A DNA stretch of 64,000 nt from Planctomycetaceae bacterium (GCA_002722955.1 PBMZ01000067.1:1-64000), one strand, 5' to 3'; shown: positions 19,594-28,557, counted from the stretch's first letter. Program-made: numbers and translations. Notes: generated by a model from the letters alone, not told the origin.

Positions 19594-20106
19594 TTAGTCT
19601 GACTCGTCGGGTTCGTACAGCATTTCGCAGAATTCGCGAAAAGAGTTTGCAATGTGCTCAACTGCAGGCGCATCAATCTCGGATTCCTCATGCAACCAGA
19701 TCACAATGCTTGGCTGCTGCGGATTGACTGAATGATCAAAACACAGCATGTCCCCCGCAAACAGTTCAGCAAACGGAATCAAATCTGGGCGAAACGCTTC
19801 CGAGTCACTAGCTTGGGTGTGCGCTACGGTGACATGCACGTCGCGCAAACCTGCGTCACGCGGTAAATCGGAAAAGTACATGAAGTACTCAACCATTCGA
19901 CCGTGGCCGCGGCTGTCGTTAAAACAACACTTCTTCGGAATCCCGCCGTTGAATCTTTGAATGAACTCCATGTAATCCACGTCAAAGACGATTGAAGGCA
20001 CGTCTAATTTCAAGTCCGCCATTAAAAGTTCGAATTGTCGCTTGCTAAACGGAATTCGTCTCGAATCCTCTGTGTACTCGATCAGGCACTCGCCATCGCC
20101 ATTCAT
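19594..20106 (-). CDS. SUKH (SMI1/KNR4-like) immunity protein
   Basis: The 170-residue acidic protein shows the SUKH pattern: an early helix, 'FIQRFNGGIP' corresponding to the family's 'YxxxNGG.P' turn, a central 'ELFAGDMLCFDHSVN' corresponding to 'GD.L.FD', and 'SIVIWLHEE' corresponding to 'V.xWdHE'. SUKH proteins are known as immunity proteins for nuclease toxins in polymorphic toxin systems. Its start has AGGAG about 9 bases upstream and lies 21 bases after the stop of the WHH-nuclease surface protein, the typical toxin-then-immunity order. The predicted role is cytoplasmic binding and neutralisation of the neighbouring nuclease domain. Direct pairing is inferred from position. Confidence 0.8.
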   Translation of the reverse strand: MNGDGECLIEYTEDSRRIPFSKRQFELLMADLKLDVPSIVFDVDYMEFIQRFNGGIPKKCCFNDSRGHGRMVEYFMYFSDLPRDAGLRDVHVTVAHTQASDSEAFRPDLIPFAELFAGDMLCFDHSVNPQQPSIVIWLHEESEIDAPAVEHIANSFREFCEMLYEPDESD

Positions 20107-20127
20107 GAATTCGCTCCTGGTCTAGAT

Positions 20128-23100
20128 TTATGGCACATAAGCACTACCGTCACGTGGGAAGTGACACCAAGCCCCAGCTGATCTACCGCCGTAGTGGTTC
20201 ACTCTGTGTATGCCCTTCGGGACTAGTTGCATTTTCCCGGTGAGGTGGTGATGATGCCACGTAAAACTTGACTGATCAAGTGTTGTACCTGGAAGATATG
20301 TTTCCCAGAGATAGGCGAACTGTTTTTTGTCTTTCATCAGCCACATATCCATCGGCAAATCGACCAAGTACGGTGGGGCTTGCCCTGGAATCGCATGTGC
20401 AACAGAATCGAAATTGGCGACGCGTTTGCCGATGTAACCGGGGACGGTTGTTGAGATGGGGATCGTCGGGACCAAGTCCAGTGCCCGTGCTAATTTGCGA
20501 ATCTTTTTTCTCTGCGTATCGTTGAAACCCGGTATCTGATCTGCCCAACTGTCCCACTTATCTGTATTCACTAAATTTGCATATTTGATCGCAGCCTCAA
20601 GCATCTCTTTACTAACGAGATGCTCAACTCCATTGTGGATGATCTTTAGTTTTCCAATGCCTTTTGGAATCACTGGTATGAATGGCAGTGCGGCAAGCAC
20701 GACTCCAGCCGTGTTACCATCCTCAGCTGCAGACGTTGCTGCGGCAATCGAAATGATGAAGTCGGCACCCGAACTGATCATACCCAGGCCATCAACATAC
20801 AGTTCAGCCAAGGTAGTTGCTTGCTGCGCTGCTTGACGAAGGCCGGATTGATACGAAGTAATCAGATTGGTGACGTCACCGCTGTCTCCGATGTACGTCA
20901 CCAACCAGCGACGCACCTCGGTTGTACCAGCGGCTTCAATCAATCCCTCCATAAGGTGGTATGCGGCCATGGGGGCAGTCAGATCGTCGTCCAGTTGAAT
21001 CCGCATCGCCCCACCGCCGCCAACCCAATAGTCAAAATCCCACTTCCAACCCAAGGTGACAAAGGGATCGACAAAGTCGATGACACCTCCTGCGCGCTTA
21101 TACGCACGCAGTAGATCTTTTGAGTTCTTGTCTGGGTAGAGTAGCTCAAATGCTTTTTCGACGTTGGATTGCGTCAACGCTAGCAAATCACCGGGGGCGC
21201 TTCCCTCACCGGAAATTTTCGGTGCTGGATTCGCAACGCCACCAACTGGCATTCCGTCGGCAACGAATTCGTAAAATCCAACCGTGCGAGTCCCAGACAC
21301 TGGGTCTGTTATTTCGACGTTGACATTGAAAACCCCTGAATTGTCTGCGTAGAGAATCACAGAGGTGCCATTGGCATCCGCTGCCCCGCCTGCTGAGAAG
21401 GAATTGCTGTAGTCGGTGTCCCAGATGATGGAGTCGCCGGTTCCAGGAATCGGGGTTCCTGATGCGGTTACCGCAGTGATATCCAATTGCCCATAGATTG
21501 TCGTGGTTGAACAGGGATCGTCAGGATATCCATCGAGCAGTGTAAACGTGCTCGATGTAATGATTGGACTTCCAGCGTTATCGATGCGGACTTCCCGCGA
21601 TTCTTCGAACGTTCCACCTTCGTCGTCTGTGGCAATTGCGGTGATTATGTAGGAGCCTGAATCTGTGTAGACGTGTGATAAGTTACCGTCAGCCGCCGTA
21701 ACAACTCCGTTGGTCGCCGTGACCGTTTGCGTCGTTCCGTCATCGAAGTCGATAACAATATTAGTTATCTGGCCAGGCAACACATCAGATGCGGTTACCG
21801 AAATTGCAATCGGTGATCCCGTGCTTCCAGTGGATGGCGCTGACAGCGTCACCGTTGGTTCTGCGTTACTGACCTCGATCGTGAATTCGTGTATGGAACT
21901 CGTCGAATCGGACCAATTGAGTTTGGCCTTTGCTGGGTAGCTTCCCGTTGTTGCAGGCGTGCCTAATAGATTGAGTTGATTCACGTTTTCCAGAAAAAGT
22001 CCGCCAAAGAGCGCGTCATAGGCCCCTGATGCGTCGTATGATCCGTCATTGTCGATGTCAACTTCGATTGTCGAAATCGACGGATTCGCCGGCATTCCGA
22101 TTGGTCTGGGGGCAAGAATGTGAAATGTAAGATTACTTCCGTGCCATGCTGAACCCTTTGCGCTGACTGTGATTTCGTCCACGCTTTTCACAGTGATATT
22201 TGTCGACACCGAAAGTCCGCCACCGTCAGTCACGCTGGCAGAAACGAATTGCTCTGTTGAAGGCAAGGTACCTGTAAGACTTAGCTCGCCCGTCGTTGGA
22301 TCGAGAGAGAAGTACTCTGCTCCAGAATCAAGGCTCCACTGATGTGAGTTGGTTCCAAAGGTAGCTGAAGCGTCAGCATCTGAAGAATCGAAATCGTAGA
22401 TGACTGTACCGGCTGCTGCCGTGTGCCACACCTGGACTGTCGCAGTTCCATTGGACGTTGGCGCCTCGTTGACATCATTAACGGTGATTGTCACCCATTC
22501 CGTGTCATATGCGAATCCATCCGTCACCTGAACCTTGACGCGATATGTGTCGTTTTGCTCGTAGTTGAGACGCCAACGAGTCTCCTCGCTGCTAACTGAG
22601 ATCACTCCCGTTTCAGCGCCGATAATAAATGGATGATTTATTGCGCCATTCCATGGCTGCTCCCAAGAACCGTCGATTTGAACTTCCTGATCCAATATCG
22701 CGAAGCTCAATGCATCGTCATCAGGATCCGTGGCCGCCACCGGGCCGACCATCGCACCCGCGGTCGAGATCTCGCTGCCGTCCTGGTCCTCGTCGACTGA
22801 TAACGGCGTTGTCTGTGTTATCTGAGGAGGACCAATCTGCTCGTCATGTGACAATGAACCCCATATGATAACCGTTACCGTAGCAGTTGAGTTATCTGTC
22901 CCATCTGATGCCGTGTACTCAAAGGTATCTGTGTCGTAACTGCCGGATTCGAGGTGATTGAATGCACCGTTTGGGTCATACTGAAAAGTACCGTCTCCAT
23001 TGTCGGACACGAGGCCATCCGTCATGCTCGTGTCAAATCCAACAATCGAAAGCCCCGATCCTGAGTCGTTATCGAGGACATTTCCGGTCGTAAACCCTTC

Positions 23101-23493
23101 TTCCTCGGACGTCGAAAACTCTGGAGGGTCCGAACTCGATCCTGACATTCCGCACGGGGTCGTAGGCAAGATGTCGTGATCATCGACCGCGAACCCAGGA
23201 TCGATAGTGGATGGATCATCATCATCGTCTGGAATTGGCGTATCATCCAGCGGATCGGAACTTGTAGTACCGGATGTCGTTGGATCGATGGGAGTGGAAT
23301 TCGTCTCATAACCGCCACTGCTAGCATCGGTGTAAGTAGCCACCAATGAAGTACTTGACAACAAAATACGTTGTTCCAGCACTTCAACCGGCTGTGTGTG
23401 GATAGCTTGTGGCCGCCTCGAAAAGCTACGCCGCTTACGTGCCCCCGCCCCTAGTTTCTGAGAAAGTAGACGCAGCCAGTTCTTCACAAGCAT
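20128..23493 (-). CDS. Giant surface protein with cadherin/PKD repeats and C-terminal WHH nuclease toxin
   Basis: The 1121-residue protein has an Arg-rich N-terminus followed by 'VEVLEQRILLS' (residues 37-47), a variant of the LEPR-XLL motif found at the start of planctomycete extracellular proteins. Next come an acidic linker, cadherin/VCBS-like modules ('NVLDNDSGSG', 'TVNDVNEAPTSNG') to about residue 450, and a PKD-like module ('VIDFDDGTTQTV', 'GSYIITAIATDDEGG') near 550-650. A helical pre-toxin region includes 'VVLAALPFIPVIPKGIGKL'. The last 44 residues read 'FTWHHHHLTGKMQLVPKGIH' followed by 'NHYGG', the WHH/LHH variant of the HNH/Endo VII nuclease toxins. The likely role is a contact- or release-delivered DNase. 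The start has AGGAGA upstream; the next gene is a SUKH immunity gene. Confidence 0.85.
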   Translation of the reverse strand: MLVKNWLRLLSQKLGAGARKRRSFSRRPQAIHTQPVEVLEQRILLSSTSLVATYTDASSGGYETNSTPIDPTTSGTTSSDPLDDTPIPDDDDDPSTIDPGFAVDDHDILPTTPCGMSGSSSDPPEFSTSEEEGFTTGNVLDNDSGSGLSIVGFDTSMTDGLVSDNGDGTFQYDPNGAFNHLESGSYDTDTFEYTASDGTDNSTATVTVIIWGSLSHDEQIGPPQITQTTPLSVDEDQDGSEISTAGAMVGPVAATDPDDDALSFAILDQEVQIDGSWEQPWNGAINHPFIIGAETGVISVSSEETRWRLNYEQNDTYRVKVQVTDGFAYDTEWVTITVNDVNEAPTSNGTATVQVWHTAAAGTVIYDFDSSDADASATFGTNSHQWSLDSGAEYFSLDPTTGELSLTGTLPSTEQFVSASVTDGGGLSVSTNITVKSVDEITVSAKGSAWHGSNLTFHILAPRPIGMPANPSISTIEVDIDNDGSYDASGAYDALFGGLFLENVNQLNLLGTPATTGSYPAKAKLNWSDSTSSIHEFTIEVSNAEPTVTLSAPSTGSTGSPIAISVTASDVLPGQITNIVIDFDDGTTQTVTATNGVVTAADGNLSHVYTDSGSYIITAIATDDEGGTFEESREVRIDNAGSPIITSSTFTLLDGYPDDPCSTTTIYGQLDITAVTASGTPIPGTGDSIIWDTDYSNSFSAGGAADANGTSVILYADNSGVFNVNVEITDPVSGTRTVGFYEFVADGMPVGGVANPAPKISGEGSAPGDLLALTQSNVEKAFELLYPDKNSKDLLRAYKRAGGVIDFVDPFVTLGWKWDFDYWVGGGGAMRIQLDDDLTAPMAAYHLMEGLIEAAGTTEVRRWLVTYIGDSGDVTNLITSYQSGLRQAAQQATTLAELYVDGLGMISSGADFIISIAAATSAAEDGNTAGVVLAALPFIPVIPKGIGKLKIIHNGVEHLVSKEMLEAAIKYANLVNTDKWDSWADQIPGFNDTQRKKIRKLARALDLVPTIPISTTVPGYIGKRVANFDSVAHAIPGQAPPYLVDLPMDMWLMKDKKQFAYLWETYLPGTTLDQSSFTWHHHHLTGKMQLVPKGIHRVNHYGGRSAGAWCHFPRDGSAYVP

Positions 23494-23831
23494 GATGTTC
23501 TCCTAAATACCGCAGTGCCAATCGATGGTTGTCGATCACCAGCGGTGAGGGATCCATGCCTGTTTCACAGATGCTCATACTGATCATTTAGATATAAGAT
23601 ATATTTGGAAACTACGTACACACCTAAACGTGTGCAAGTATATTTGAGTAAGTTATCGACAATTGCGGGTTTCCACACACTTGGAAAGGGAGTTGATTCC
23701 GCCCCGTGACGAGGCATTGTCGCACCGAACGTAGCCTGACTCTCCGAGCTCTCTGAGTCGGGCTGCATTTCCCGACTCGGAGAGTCAGGCTACAAAGATT
23801 CGCTTATTGTGGTCAGAAACTCGAAGCTCGT
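23494..23831. other. Noncoding region between toxin and desaturase genes
   Basis: No ORF here is convincing; the track's 67-residue minus ORF (23565-23768) runs through a repeat and resembles nothing. The region contains an AT-rich stretch (about 23575-23660) that could hold the toxin gene promoter, and the palindrome at 23731-23793. Confidence 0.6.
23731..23793. repeat. Palindromic repeat (gtagcctgactctccgag family)
   Basis: The arms 'gtagcctgactctccgag' and 'ctcggagagtcaggctac' are perfect reverse complements. The centre holds an additional copy of the core ('ctctgagtcgggctgc...cccgactc'). Related sequence occurs at 18213 ('cgtagcctgac') and, more diverged, as 'gtagccatcactctccgagt' at 29638 and 29960-29985. 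Confidence 0.85.
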
Positions 23832-24905
23832 TTACTGGGACTCTTTCCACTGCGAGCCGACACGCGGATTGGGTAAGGTCTTGAGCATGTCAAAGAACGC
23901 AGCCCTGTAGGTTGGATAAATCGGCGCTTCCTCGAATGTTTTTTCGTCATAGACGTAGGGCGTTGCTGCGGGCAAGTTGTAGTGCGGGATGCGGGCGTAG
24001 CGGTGGTGGGCTCCGTGGTGGTCGACGTATTGGATTGATTTTGAGAAGAGCTTGCCGAGCTGACGCTTGTCGTCGACGCTGCGGGTGCCGGAGAGGACGC
24101 AATTGCCGAACAGGCCCATGTGCTCGGTGTATTTGTTTAACGTTTGATAACTGCCAGCAACCAATAACGGGCCCATGAACGAAACCAGGAACGCCTCCCA
24201 CATTCCTAGGTAAGTCACTGCAGTCAGGGCGGCCGACCAAGAAGCGATAATCAACGCGTACTCGCCAGCCAGTCGTCGTCGGTTCACTTCCGGAATCTTT
24301 TCGGCAACGAGAACCGAACGCAGGAACAAGAACGGCGTGTAAAAGTAGCCGAGCGAGATCTCCAGGCACGCCGCCAACAGGCGGGCCCAGCGGGGTTTGC
24401 TGGTGTCAACGAACGGCCAGAGTTCCGGGTCCTTCTCTGTCGACATGTAGGCATGATGCCGAGAGTGCGCGTAACGGTAGACGCTCAGTGGCACCATGAT
24501 GATCGTGCCGACGAAGAGTCCCATCATTTCGTTTTTGCGAGAGTTGGGATGCCATGTTCCATGCGCCATGTCATGAAAGGCTAACGGCTTCATGTGCATA
24601 AAGTGGCCGGTGACCAACCAAACCAGAGGTGTCAGCATCCAAGCTGGGCTGTTCCAAGTAAGGTATGCCAGCGCGCACGTTGACAACAGAATCACGTTGT
24701 TCATCTGATGCCAGGCCATCGGCGAATGATTCTGCACGTGCAGGTCGCGAATCGTTTCCTTGACCTGTTCCTGACTAACACCAACATCGTCGCGGCGCGT
24801 CGTGGGACTCACCGGAAGAGGTATGTGCGGCGCAGGCACAGTCTGATGGGGCGTGCGCACCGAAGATGTTTGGTCTGAGCGCTTGGTGGTGGTACTCAAC
24901 GTCAT
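23832..24905 (-). CDS. Membrane fatty acid desaturase family protein
   Basis: The 357-residue protein carries the three histidine clusters of the membrane di-iron desaturase/hydroxylase superfamily: 'HDMAHGTWH', 'HSRHH' and 'HHGAHH'. Hydrophobic segments lie between them, for example 'NNVILLSTCALAYLTW' and 'ALTAVTYLGMWEAFL'. These bind a di-iron centre on the cytoplasmic face and use O2 to desaturate or hydroxylate acyl chains or related lipids. It is downstream of a second desaturase (25107-26492) on the same strand but separated by about 200 bases containing a palindrome, so it may be a separate transcript. Regiospecificity cannot be read. Confidence 0.85.
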   Translation of the reverse strand: MTLSTTTKRSDQTSSVRTPHQTVPAPHIPLPVSPTTRRDDVGVSQEQVKETIRDLHVQNHSPMAWHQMNNVILLSTCALAYLTWNSPAWMLTPLVWLVTGHFMHMKPLAFHDMAHGTWHPNSRKNEMMGLFVGTIIMVPLSVYRYAHSRHHAYMSTEKDPELWPFVDTSKPRWARLLAACLEISLGYFYTPFLFLRSVLVAEKIPEVNRRRLAGEYALIIASWSAALTAVTYLGMWEAFLVSFMGPLLVAGSYQTLNKYTEHMGLFGNCVLSGTRSVDDKRQLGKLFSKSIQYVDHHGAHHRYARIPHYNLPAATPYVYDEKTFEEAPIYPTYRAAFFDMLKTLPNPRVGSQWKESQ

Positions 24906-24980
24906 CTCCTGATCGTCTCGTCATCAGGAGTCTTCGCTGTTTGGGGGCGTAGCCGAACGCGATGGTAAGCGGAGGGAGAA

Positions 24981-25053
24981 TTAGTCATTAGTTATTTCTC
25001 ATTGAAGAGCGCGCGAACTGCATGCCTCTTCCAAATGAGCAATAACTAATGAC
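24981..25053. repeat. Inverted repeat (cattagttattnctcatt)
   Basis: The arms 'cattagttatttctcatt' and 'aatgagcaataactaatg' pair with one mismatch around a roughly 27-base loop. It sits between the two desaturase genes and would form a hairpin in a read-through transcript. Confidence 0.75.
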
Positions 25054-25106
25054 AAATTCTTCAGGTCCCTAAGCGAAGTCTCCTGAAATGCTGCTCATCG
25101 TGAGTG

Positions 25107-26492
25107 TCACGATGGATCGAGCACCTGATTCTTCAAACGGGATTGCTCAACTTCGCCTTCGCGTTTCAAAAAGGCTTTATCCTCCTTATTGATGTTGAGT
25201 TGCTCCATCAATTCGTTGTCGATGTAAACATCGCGAACAATTTCGGGAGCATAGTCGGGTCCTAGGACATCCATGACCGTAGGCTTCACAGCAGGGCGTT
25301 CCTGGGGAATCACATACCCTTCGACAACGGTTGCCTCTCGCTGATATTCCGGGTACTCAAGCAACACTTCGTGAAGTTCCTTGAGCCGGTAATGTGGTAC
25401 GGTGGAAAACATATGATGCGGCAAGTGGTAATCTTGACCGATCGGAAACACGGCGAAACGCAACAGCGGATTCACGTGGAAGACACGCGTGTTGGTCAAC
25501 CAACCGCGATCCGCATTGCCGTGTTGCACGACTTGCCGCAAAACATTGTAAAAGGCGAACGATGTAAAAATTGGAACAACCCACAAAAGTCCGAAATACG
25601 CCGGCAACGGTTCGCCGGTATGCATCGATCCCCACGTCAGCCCTGTCAACACAAACGTGAAGAAACTGATTCTCATCATCGAGCGAGCACGCACGGAGAT
25701 CACTGGTTTGATGAGACTCTGGTAGAACGCCGATTCAGGCATCGTCATAAACGCGGCCATCGTGGCAATCCAGCAAACGATCGGCGCCGCGATGAGCAAC
25801 GTCCAATCGCCCAAGTAGGACAAGACGCCCAGCGTCGCCAACAGTACCAACAGGTGAGCGGCACCAAGTTTTTGCGGCAGCTTCGAGGGGTTCCAGTCTC
25901 TACGAATGTACGGATTCTTTTCCGTGCCGATCGAATCGTACTCGGCCCGGGCACGGCTGTATTTGAATAGATTTGGCAGCCAAAGTTGCTTGGCCATTAG
26001 CCGCCAAAAGTCGTGTTTTTCCAGCGGAAATTCCGCCTTGTGTCCACTTTGTTTCATCTGCGAGAGATCGGGGTCTCGAATCGGGTCGTTGACGAATTGG
26101 TGGTGAGCCAAATGGTGCAACCCGTAATGGAATGTGGAACTGAAGATCGGCAATGAACAAAGCCAGTCAGCGGCTAAGTCGTTCAGATGCTTGTTCCGAA
26201 ACAACGTCCGATGCACGGCCTCGTGAGCCAACCCGGCCAGTTGATGTTGGCCGGCTCCGACGAGCATCACAGCCAAAACGGTGACGGGAATGTTCCAGGC
26301 AAACGCCAAGCCCGCGTCGACTCGAAAATGATAAAACCACAACGCTCCACCAACGGCCGTCAACAACAACGCATGAGCCCGAAATATGTACATCCAGTTA
26401 GTCACGTTGTCCGTTTGACGTAACTTCTGCAAACGCGACTTGAACTCGGCGTCGCGAAGTGATCGCTGTTTGGGTGTGGCGGGAGATATCAT
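25107..26492 (-). CDS. Fatty acid desaturase family protein, second copy
   Basis: The 461-residue protein has the desaturase histidine boxes 'HEAVH', 'HHLAHH' and 'HLPHH' plus several membrane segments ('LLTAVGGALWFYHF', 'LLIAAPIVCWIATMAAF'). It differs strongly from the neighbouring 357-residue desaturase, so the pair is not a recent duplication. The extra C-terminal 70 residues are charged and cytoplasmic. Its ATG overlaps the end of the upstream acyltransferase gene by four bases, indicating translational coupling. The pair probably modifies an acyl chain or lipid handled by the acyltransferase; this is inference from gene order. Confidence 0.85.
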   Translation of the reverse strand: MISPATPKQRSLRDAEFKSRLQKLRQTDNVTNWMYIFRAHALLLTAVGGALWFYHFRVDAGLAFAWNIPVTVLAVMLVGAGQHQLAGLAHEAVHRTLFRNKHLNDLAADWLCSLPIFSSTFHYGLHHLAHHQFVNDPIRDPDLSQMKQSGHKAEFPLEKHDFWRLMAKQLWLPNLFKYSRARAEYDSIGTEKNPYIRRDWNPSKLPQKLGAAHLLVLLATLGVLSYLGDWTLLIAAPIVCWIATMAAFMTMPESAFYQSLIKPVISVRARSMMRISFFTFVLTGLTWGSMHTGEPLPAYFGLLWVVPIFTSFAFYNVLRQVVQHGNADRGWLTNTRVFHVNPLLRFAVFPIGQDYHLPHHMFSTVPHYRLKELHEVLLEYPEYQREATVVEGYVIPQERPAVKPTVMDVLGPDYAPEIVRDVYIDNELMEQLNINKEDKAFLKREGEVEQSRLKNQVLDPS

Positions 26493-27415
26493 TGGGCCAT
26501 CGTCAGTTCTTGGTTTCGAACGACGCTGGTCTCACTCAAGACACCCGGCGAGCGGTATCGCAGCGCGGTCATCTCGGCAGTGATTTGGTCGTTCAAGGTT
26601 TCGTCCAGTTCTTTCAAGTAGCCCGCGACCGTCGCCCCATCCATGACTCGATGGTCATAGACGATGGTGACGCGCACATTACCGTCTTCGTCAACGGGCC
26701 CAAATGTGAGCATCGTTGTTGGCATTGACGGTGGGTGAATGCTGATGGCTCCGTTGGCCGAGACCGTTGTCAGTCCGAACGTTCCAATGCGATCTGTTCG
26801 CATGAATCCGCTCAGATACATGGTGACTCGCCAAGCGAAGCGTCGGATGAATGTTGGATAGCGGCTGAAGTCGACTTGCATTCGAAACCGCTCGACGTCC
26901 ATTACCGGAGCGTGTTTGAATTCGTCGACCGTTTGTTGCAGCTCCATCAAAGTCTGCTTGTTGGGCTCGGGAATGCGGCCGAGGAGCACCCAGTCCTCGC
27001 CACGGAAGTGTCGCGAAACCGTCATGCGGCCGATGGGGTAAGGATGCTCGTAAATGCTGGGCCAGGGGTAAGGCATGTAGCATTGCCGCAAGGTCGCGTT
27101 CCGCTCGGAGATGATGCCGTAAGCCTTCATGAAGAGCACCGGCCAACCGACTCGCGGATAGTTTTCGCGATCGCGTTGCAAGCGAGCCAACTCGCCAATG
27201 TTGCAGTTCCTTACCAGTGCCTGACTGGGGATTTTCTTCGAGAAGTACAACAGATCGTTGACCATCCGCCGGCTTTGCGGCAGTCGAAACCTTCGCCCTT
27301 TGCGCGGTTTGGTTTCGGTCACCGATTCCGCGGGAAATGGTACGCATTCAGCCTCAGCGCCGTTCGAGTGGGCTGTGTCCGTGCGCTGCATGCTTTCATT
27401 GGTCAACTGGTTCAT
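26489..27415 (-). CDS. Stand-alone 2-oxoacid dehydrogenase E2-like acyltransferase
   Basis: The 308-residue protein resembles the catalytic domain of E2 acyltransferases, ending with the active-site motif 'DHRVMDGATVAGYLKEL' (the DHRxxDG signature). It has no lipoyl domain and no E1-binding domain. The N-terminal half is basic ('KPRKGRRFRLPQSRRMVNDL'). E2-like catalytic domains belong to the chloramphenicol acetyltransferase fold, which also includes free acyl-CoA transferases. Its 4-base overlap with a desaturase gene points to lipid modification rather than a 2-oxoacid complex; that role is inferred. The exact start is uncertain between several Met codons in the first 10 residues. Confidence 0.8.
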   Translation of the reverse strand: MNQLTNESMQRTDTAHSNGAEAECVPFPAESVTETKPRKGRRFRLPQSRRMVNDLLYFSKKIPSQALVRNCNIGELARLQRDRENYPRVGWPVLFMKAYGIISERNATLRQCYMPYPWPSIYEHPYPIGRMTVSRHFRGEDWVLLGRIPEPNKQTLMELQQTVDEFKHAPVMDVERFRMQVDFSRYPTFIRRFAWRVTMYLSGFMRTDRIGTFGLTTVSANGAISIHPPSMPTTMLTFGPVDEDGNVRVTIVYDHRVMDGATVAGYLKELDETLNDQITAEMTALRYRSPGVLSETSVVRNQELTMAQ

Positions 27416-28014
27416 GTTGAGTCTCTATGTCGGTGCAACCGCGGTGCTAACTTCTTATGTTGGCATCAATAGAAAGGATAATCCGTGGCAGTCCGATAAT
27501 CCACGCCCGTATCAATCATCTGGTGATTGCGGACAATCACGTCGGAAGGACTGCTATATCTGTGCAGTTACATCGGCGCTTGATTGATGTCGCGGCGATC
27601 TCTTATCACAGCTATCTGCGGGTTTTGCCGATTGATGGCCGCCTTCAATCGTTACACCCAAAACAATACGCAGAACGCACTGCGTGTTGAGCGGCAAAGA
27701 GTATCGATTGGATCGGCTGTAGCTTTGAGAATGATTGAGCGGCGGGTATCAGTGGCAAGAAAGTTGTCGTTCGTGTCGACGAATGTCACCGCAAGAGAGT
27801 TCAATAGAGCTTGAGTATGTGCTCGCCAGTTGACTGTGAACGCTACCCCTAGGCTCTGCCTCTCGATTAGCCGAGCGTATTGAGAATTGGTAACGCCCCC
27901 GACTTTATGTCGGGGGTTTTCGCGTTTTTGCACTACACGACGCGACGAATAGTGCAGAGAGGCGAGAACCCTGAGTTAAACTCAGGGGCGTGTGAACAAT
28001 TAAAGGACGGAGCA
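27416..28014. other. Gene-poor region with hairpins
   Basis: No ORF in these 600 bases is credible; the track entries (66-93 residues) overlap each other and have random composition. The first half probably carries the promoter of the acyltransferase-desaturase unit. The second half has three hairpins (27896-27988). Decayed sequence cannot be excluded. Confidence 0.55.
27896..27988. repeat. Cluster of three hairpins
   Basis: The hairpin CCCCCGAC-TTTAT-GTCGGGGG (27896-27916) is followed by tttt and a second T-run, so it is terminator-like on the plus strand. Then 'tgcacta' pairs with 'tagtgca' (27930-27957), and CCCTGAGTTAAACTCAGGGG forms a third hairpin (27969-27988). No plus-strand gene precedes it, so a repeat role is more likely than termination. 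Confidence 0.65.
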
Positions 28015-28416
28015 CTACCCAAGTCTAATGCTGCCAGCGTTGGATCGATGAAAGTGGACGTGTTGCCATTTGTCTGCTTGGCGATGCCAAATCCGCGTCT
28101 CCTCGAAAGCGGACGTCGATGGGCGGCCGTCTTCGCCGATGCGTTGAGTCAGACGGATATAGGTCACGATGGCGGTGCTTTCGTCGAGGAGTTGAACTTT
28201 GGGCGAGCTGATTGTTGATTGCTTGGCTCGGCCTGTTCCTTCCATCTCGAAGTAGAACTGATGGAAGGGCATGCCCTCGACGAGACTGCCGACGGCTTCG
28301 GGTTCGAATGCCGTTAAGTTCTCGTCGCAGAGGTTCGTGTATGTCTGCCAGTCTTGTTGATCGATCGAGTCCAACAGTTGCTTGCTGAGTTGGAGTAGTT
28401 CTTCTTGAGCAGACAT
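28015..28416 (-). CDS. NTF2-like / CaMKII association-domain protein
   Basis: About 133 residues from the ATG at 28416, which has GGAG upstream; the track start is seven codons earlier. The sequence 'WQTYTNLCDENLTAFEPEA', 'GMPFHQFYFE' and the C-terminal 'WQHVHFHRS' match bacterial relatives of the calcium/calmodulin-dependent kinase II association domain, a member of the SnoaL/NTF2-like fold. These form small oligomeric alpha+beta barrels; the bacterial function is generally unknown. It is a lone gene flanked by palindromic repeats at both ends. Confidence 0.8.
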   Translation of the reverse strand: MSAQEELLQLSKQLLDSIDQQDWQTYTNLCDENLTAFEPEAVGSLVEGMPFHQFYFEMEGTGRAKQSTISSPKVQLLDESTAIVTYIRLTQRIGEDGRPSTSAFEETRIWHRQADKWQHVHFHRSNAGSIRLG

Positions 28417-28451
28417 TGCATGACTCCGGTATATCACATCGAAGTATTAAC

Positions 28452-28557
28452 CTCGTTTAACGCCCAGCCGGAGGCGCCGGCGACCAAGACGCATTGAATA
28501 ATCAATCGCATACATTACTTCTTGGTCGCCGGTGCCTTCGGCTGGGCGTTAAACGAG
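28452..28557. repeat. Palindromic repeat (ctcgtttaacgcccagcc, family A)
   Basis: Arms beginning 'ctcgtttaacgcccagccgg' and ending 'ggctgggcgttaaacgag' extend about 36 bases each with a few mismatches, around a loop of about 30 bases. Shares the (C)GTTTAAC..(C)AGCC(G).AGGCG plan with 36814-36880, 53109-53213 and 55246-55305. Confidence 0.85.

Noticed and set aside
20128-23493. Interpreting the WHH segment as an intein or homing endonuclease
   Set aside because: There is no splicing-domain sequence around it; it is at the extreme C-terminus after a pre-toxin-like helical region and next to a SUKH gene, so toxin is the better reading.
26735-27472. 245-residue plus-strand ORF
   Set aside because: Antisense shadow of the E2-like acyltransferase, with implausible composition.
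27457-27933. Small ORFs (77, 76 and 93 residues) in the 600-base gap
   Set aside because: They overlap each other on both strands, lack RBS-supported starts and one runs through a hairpin.
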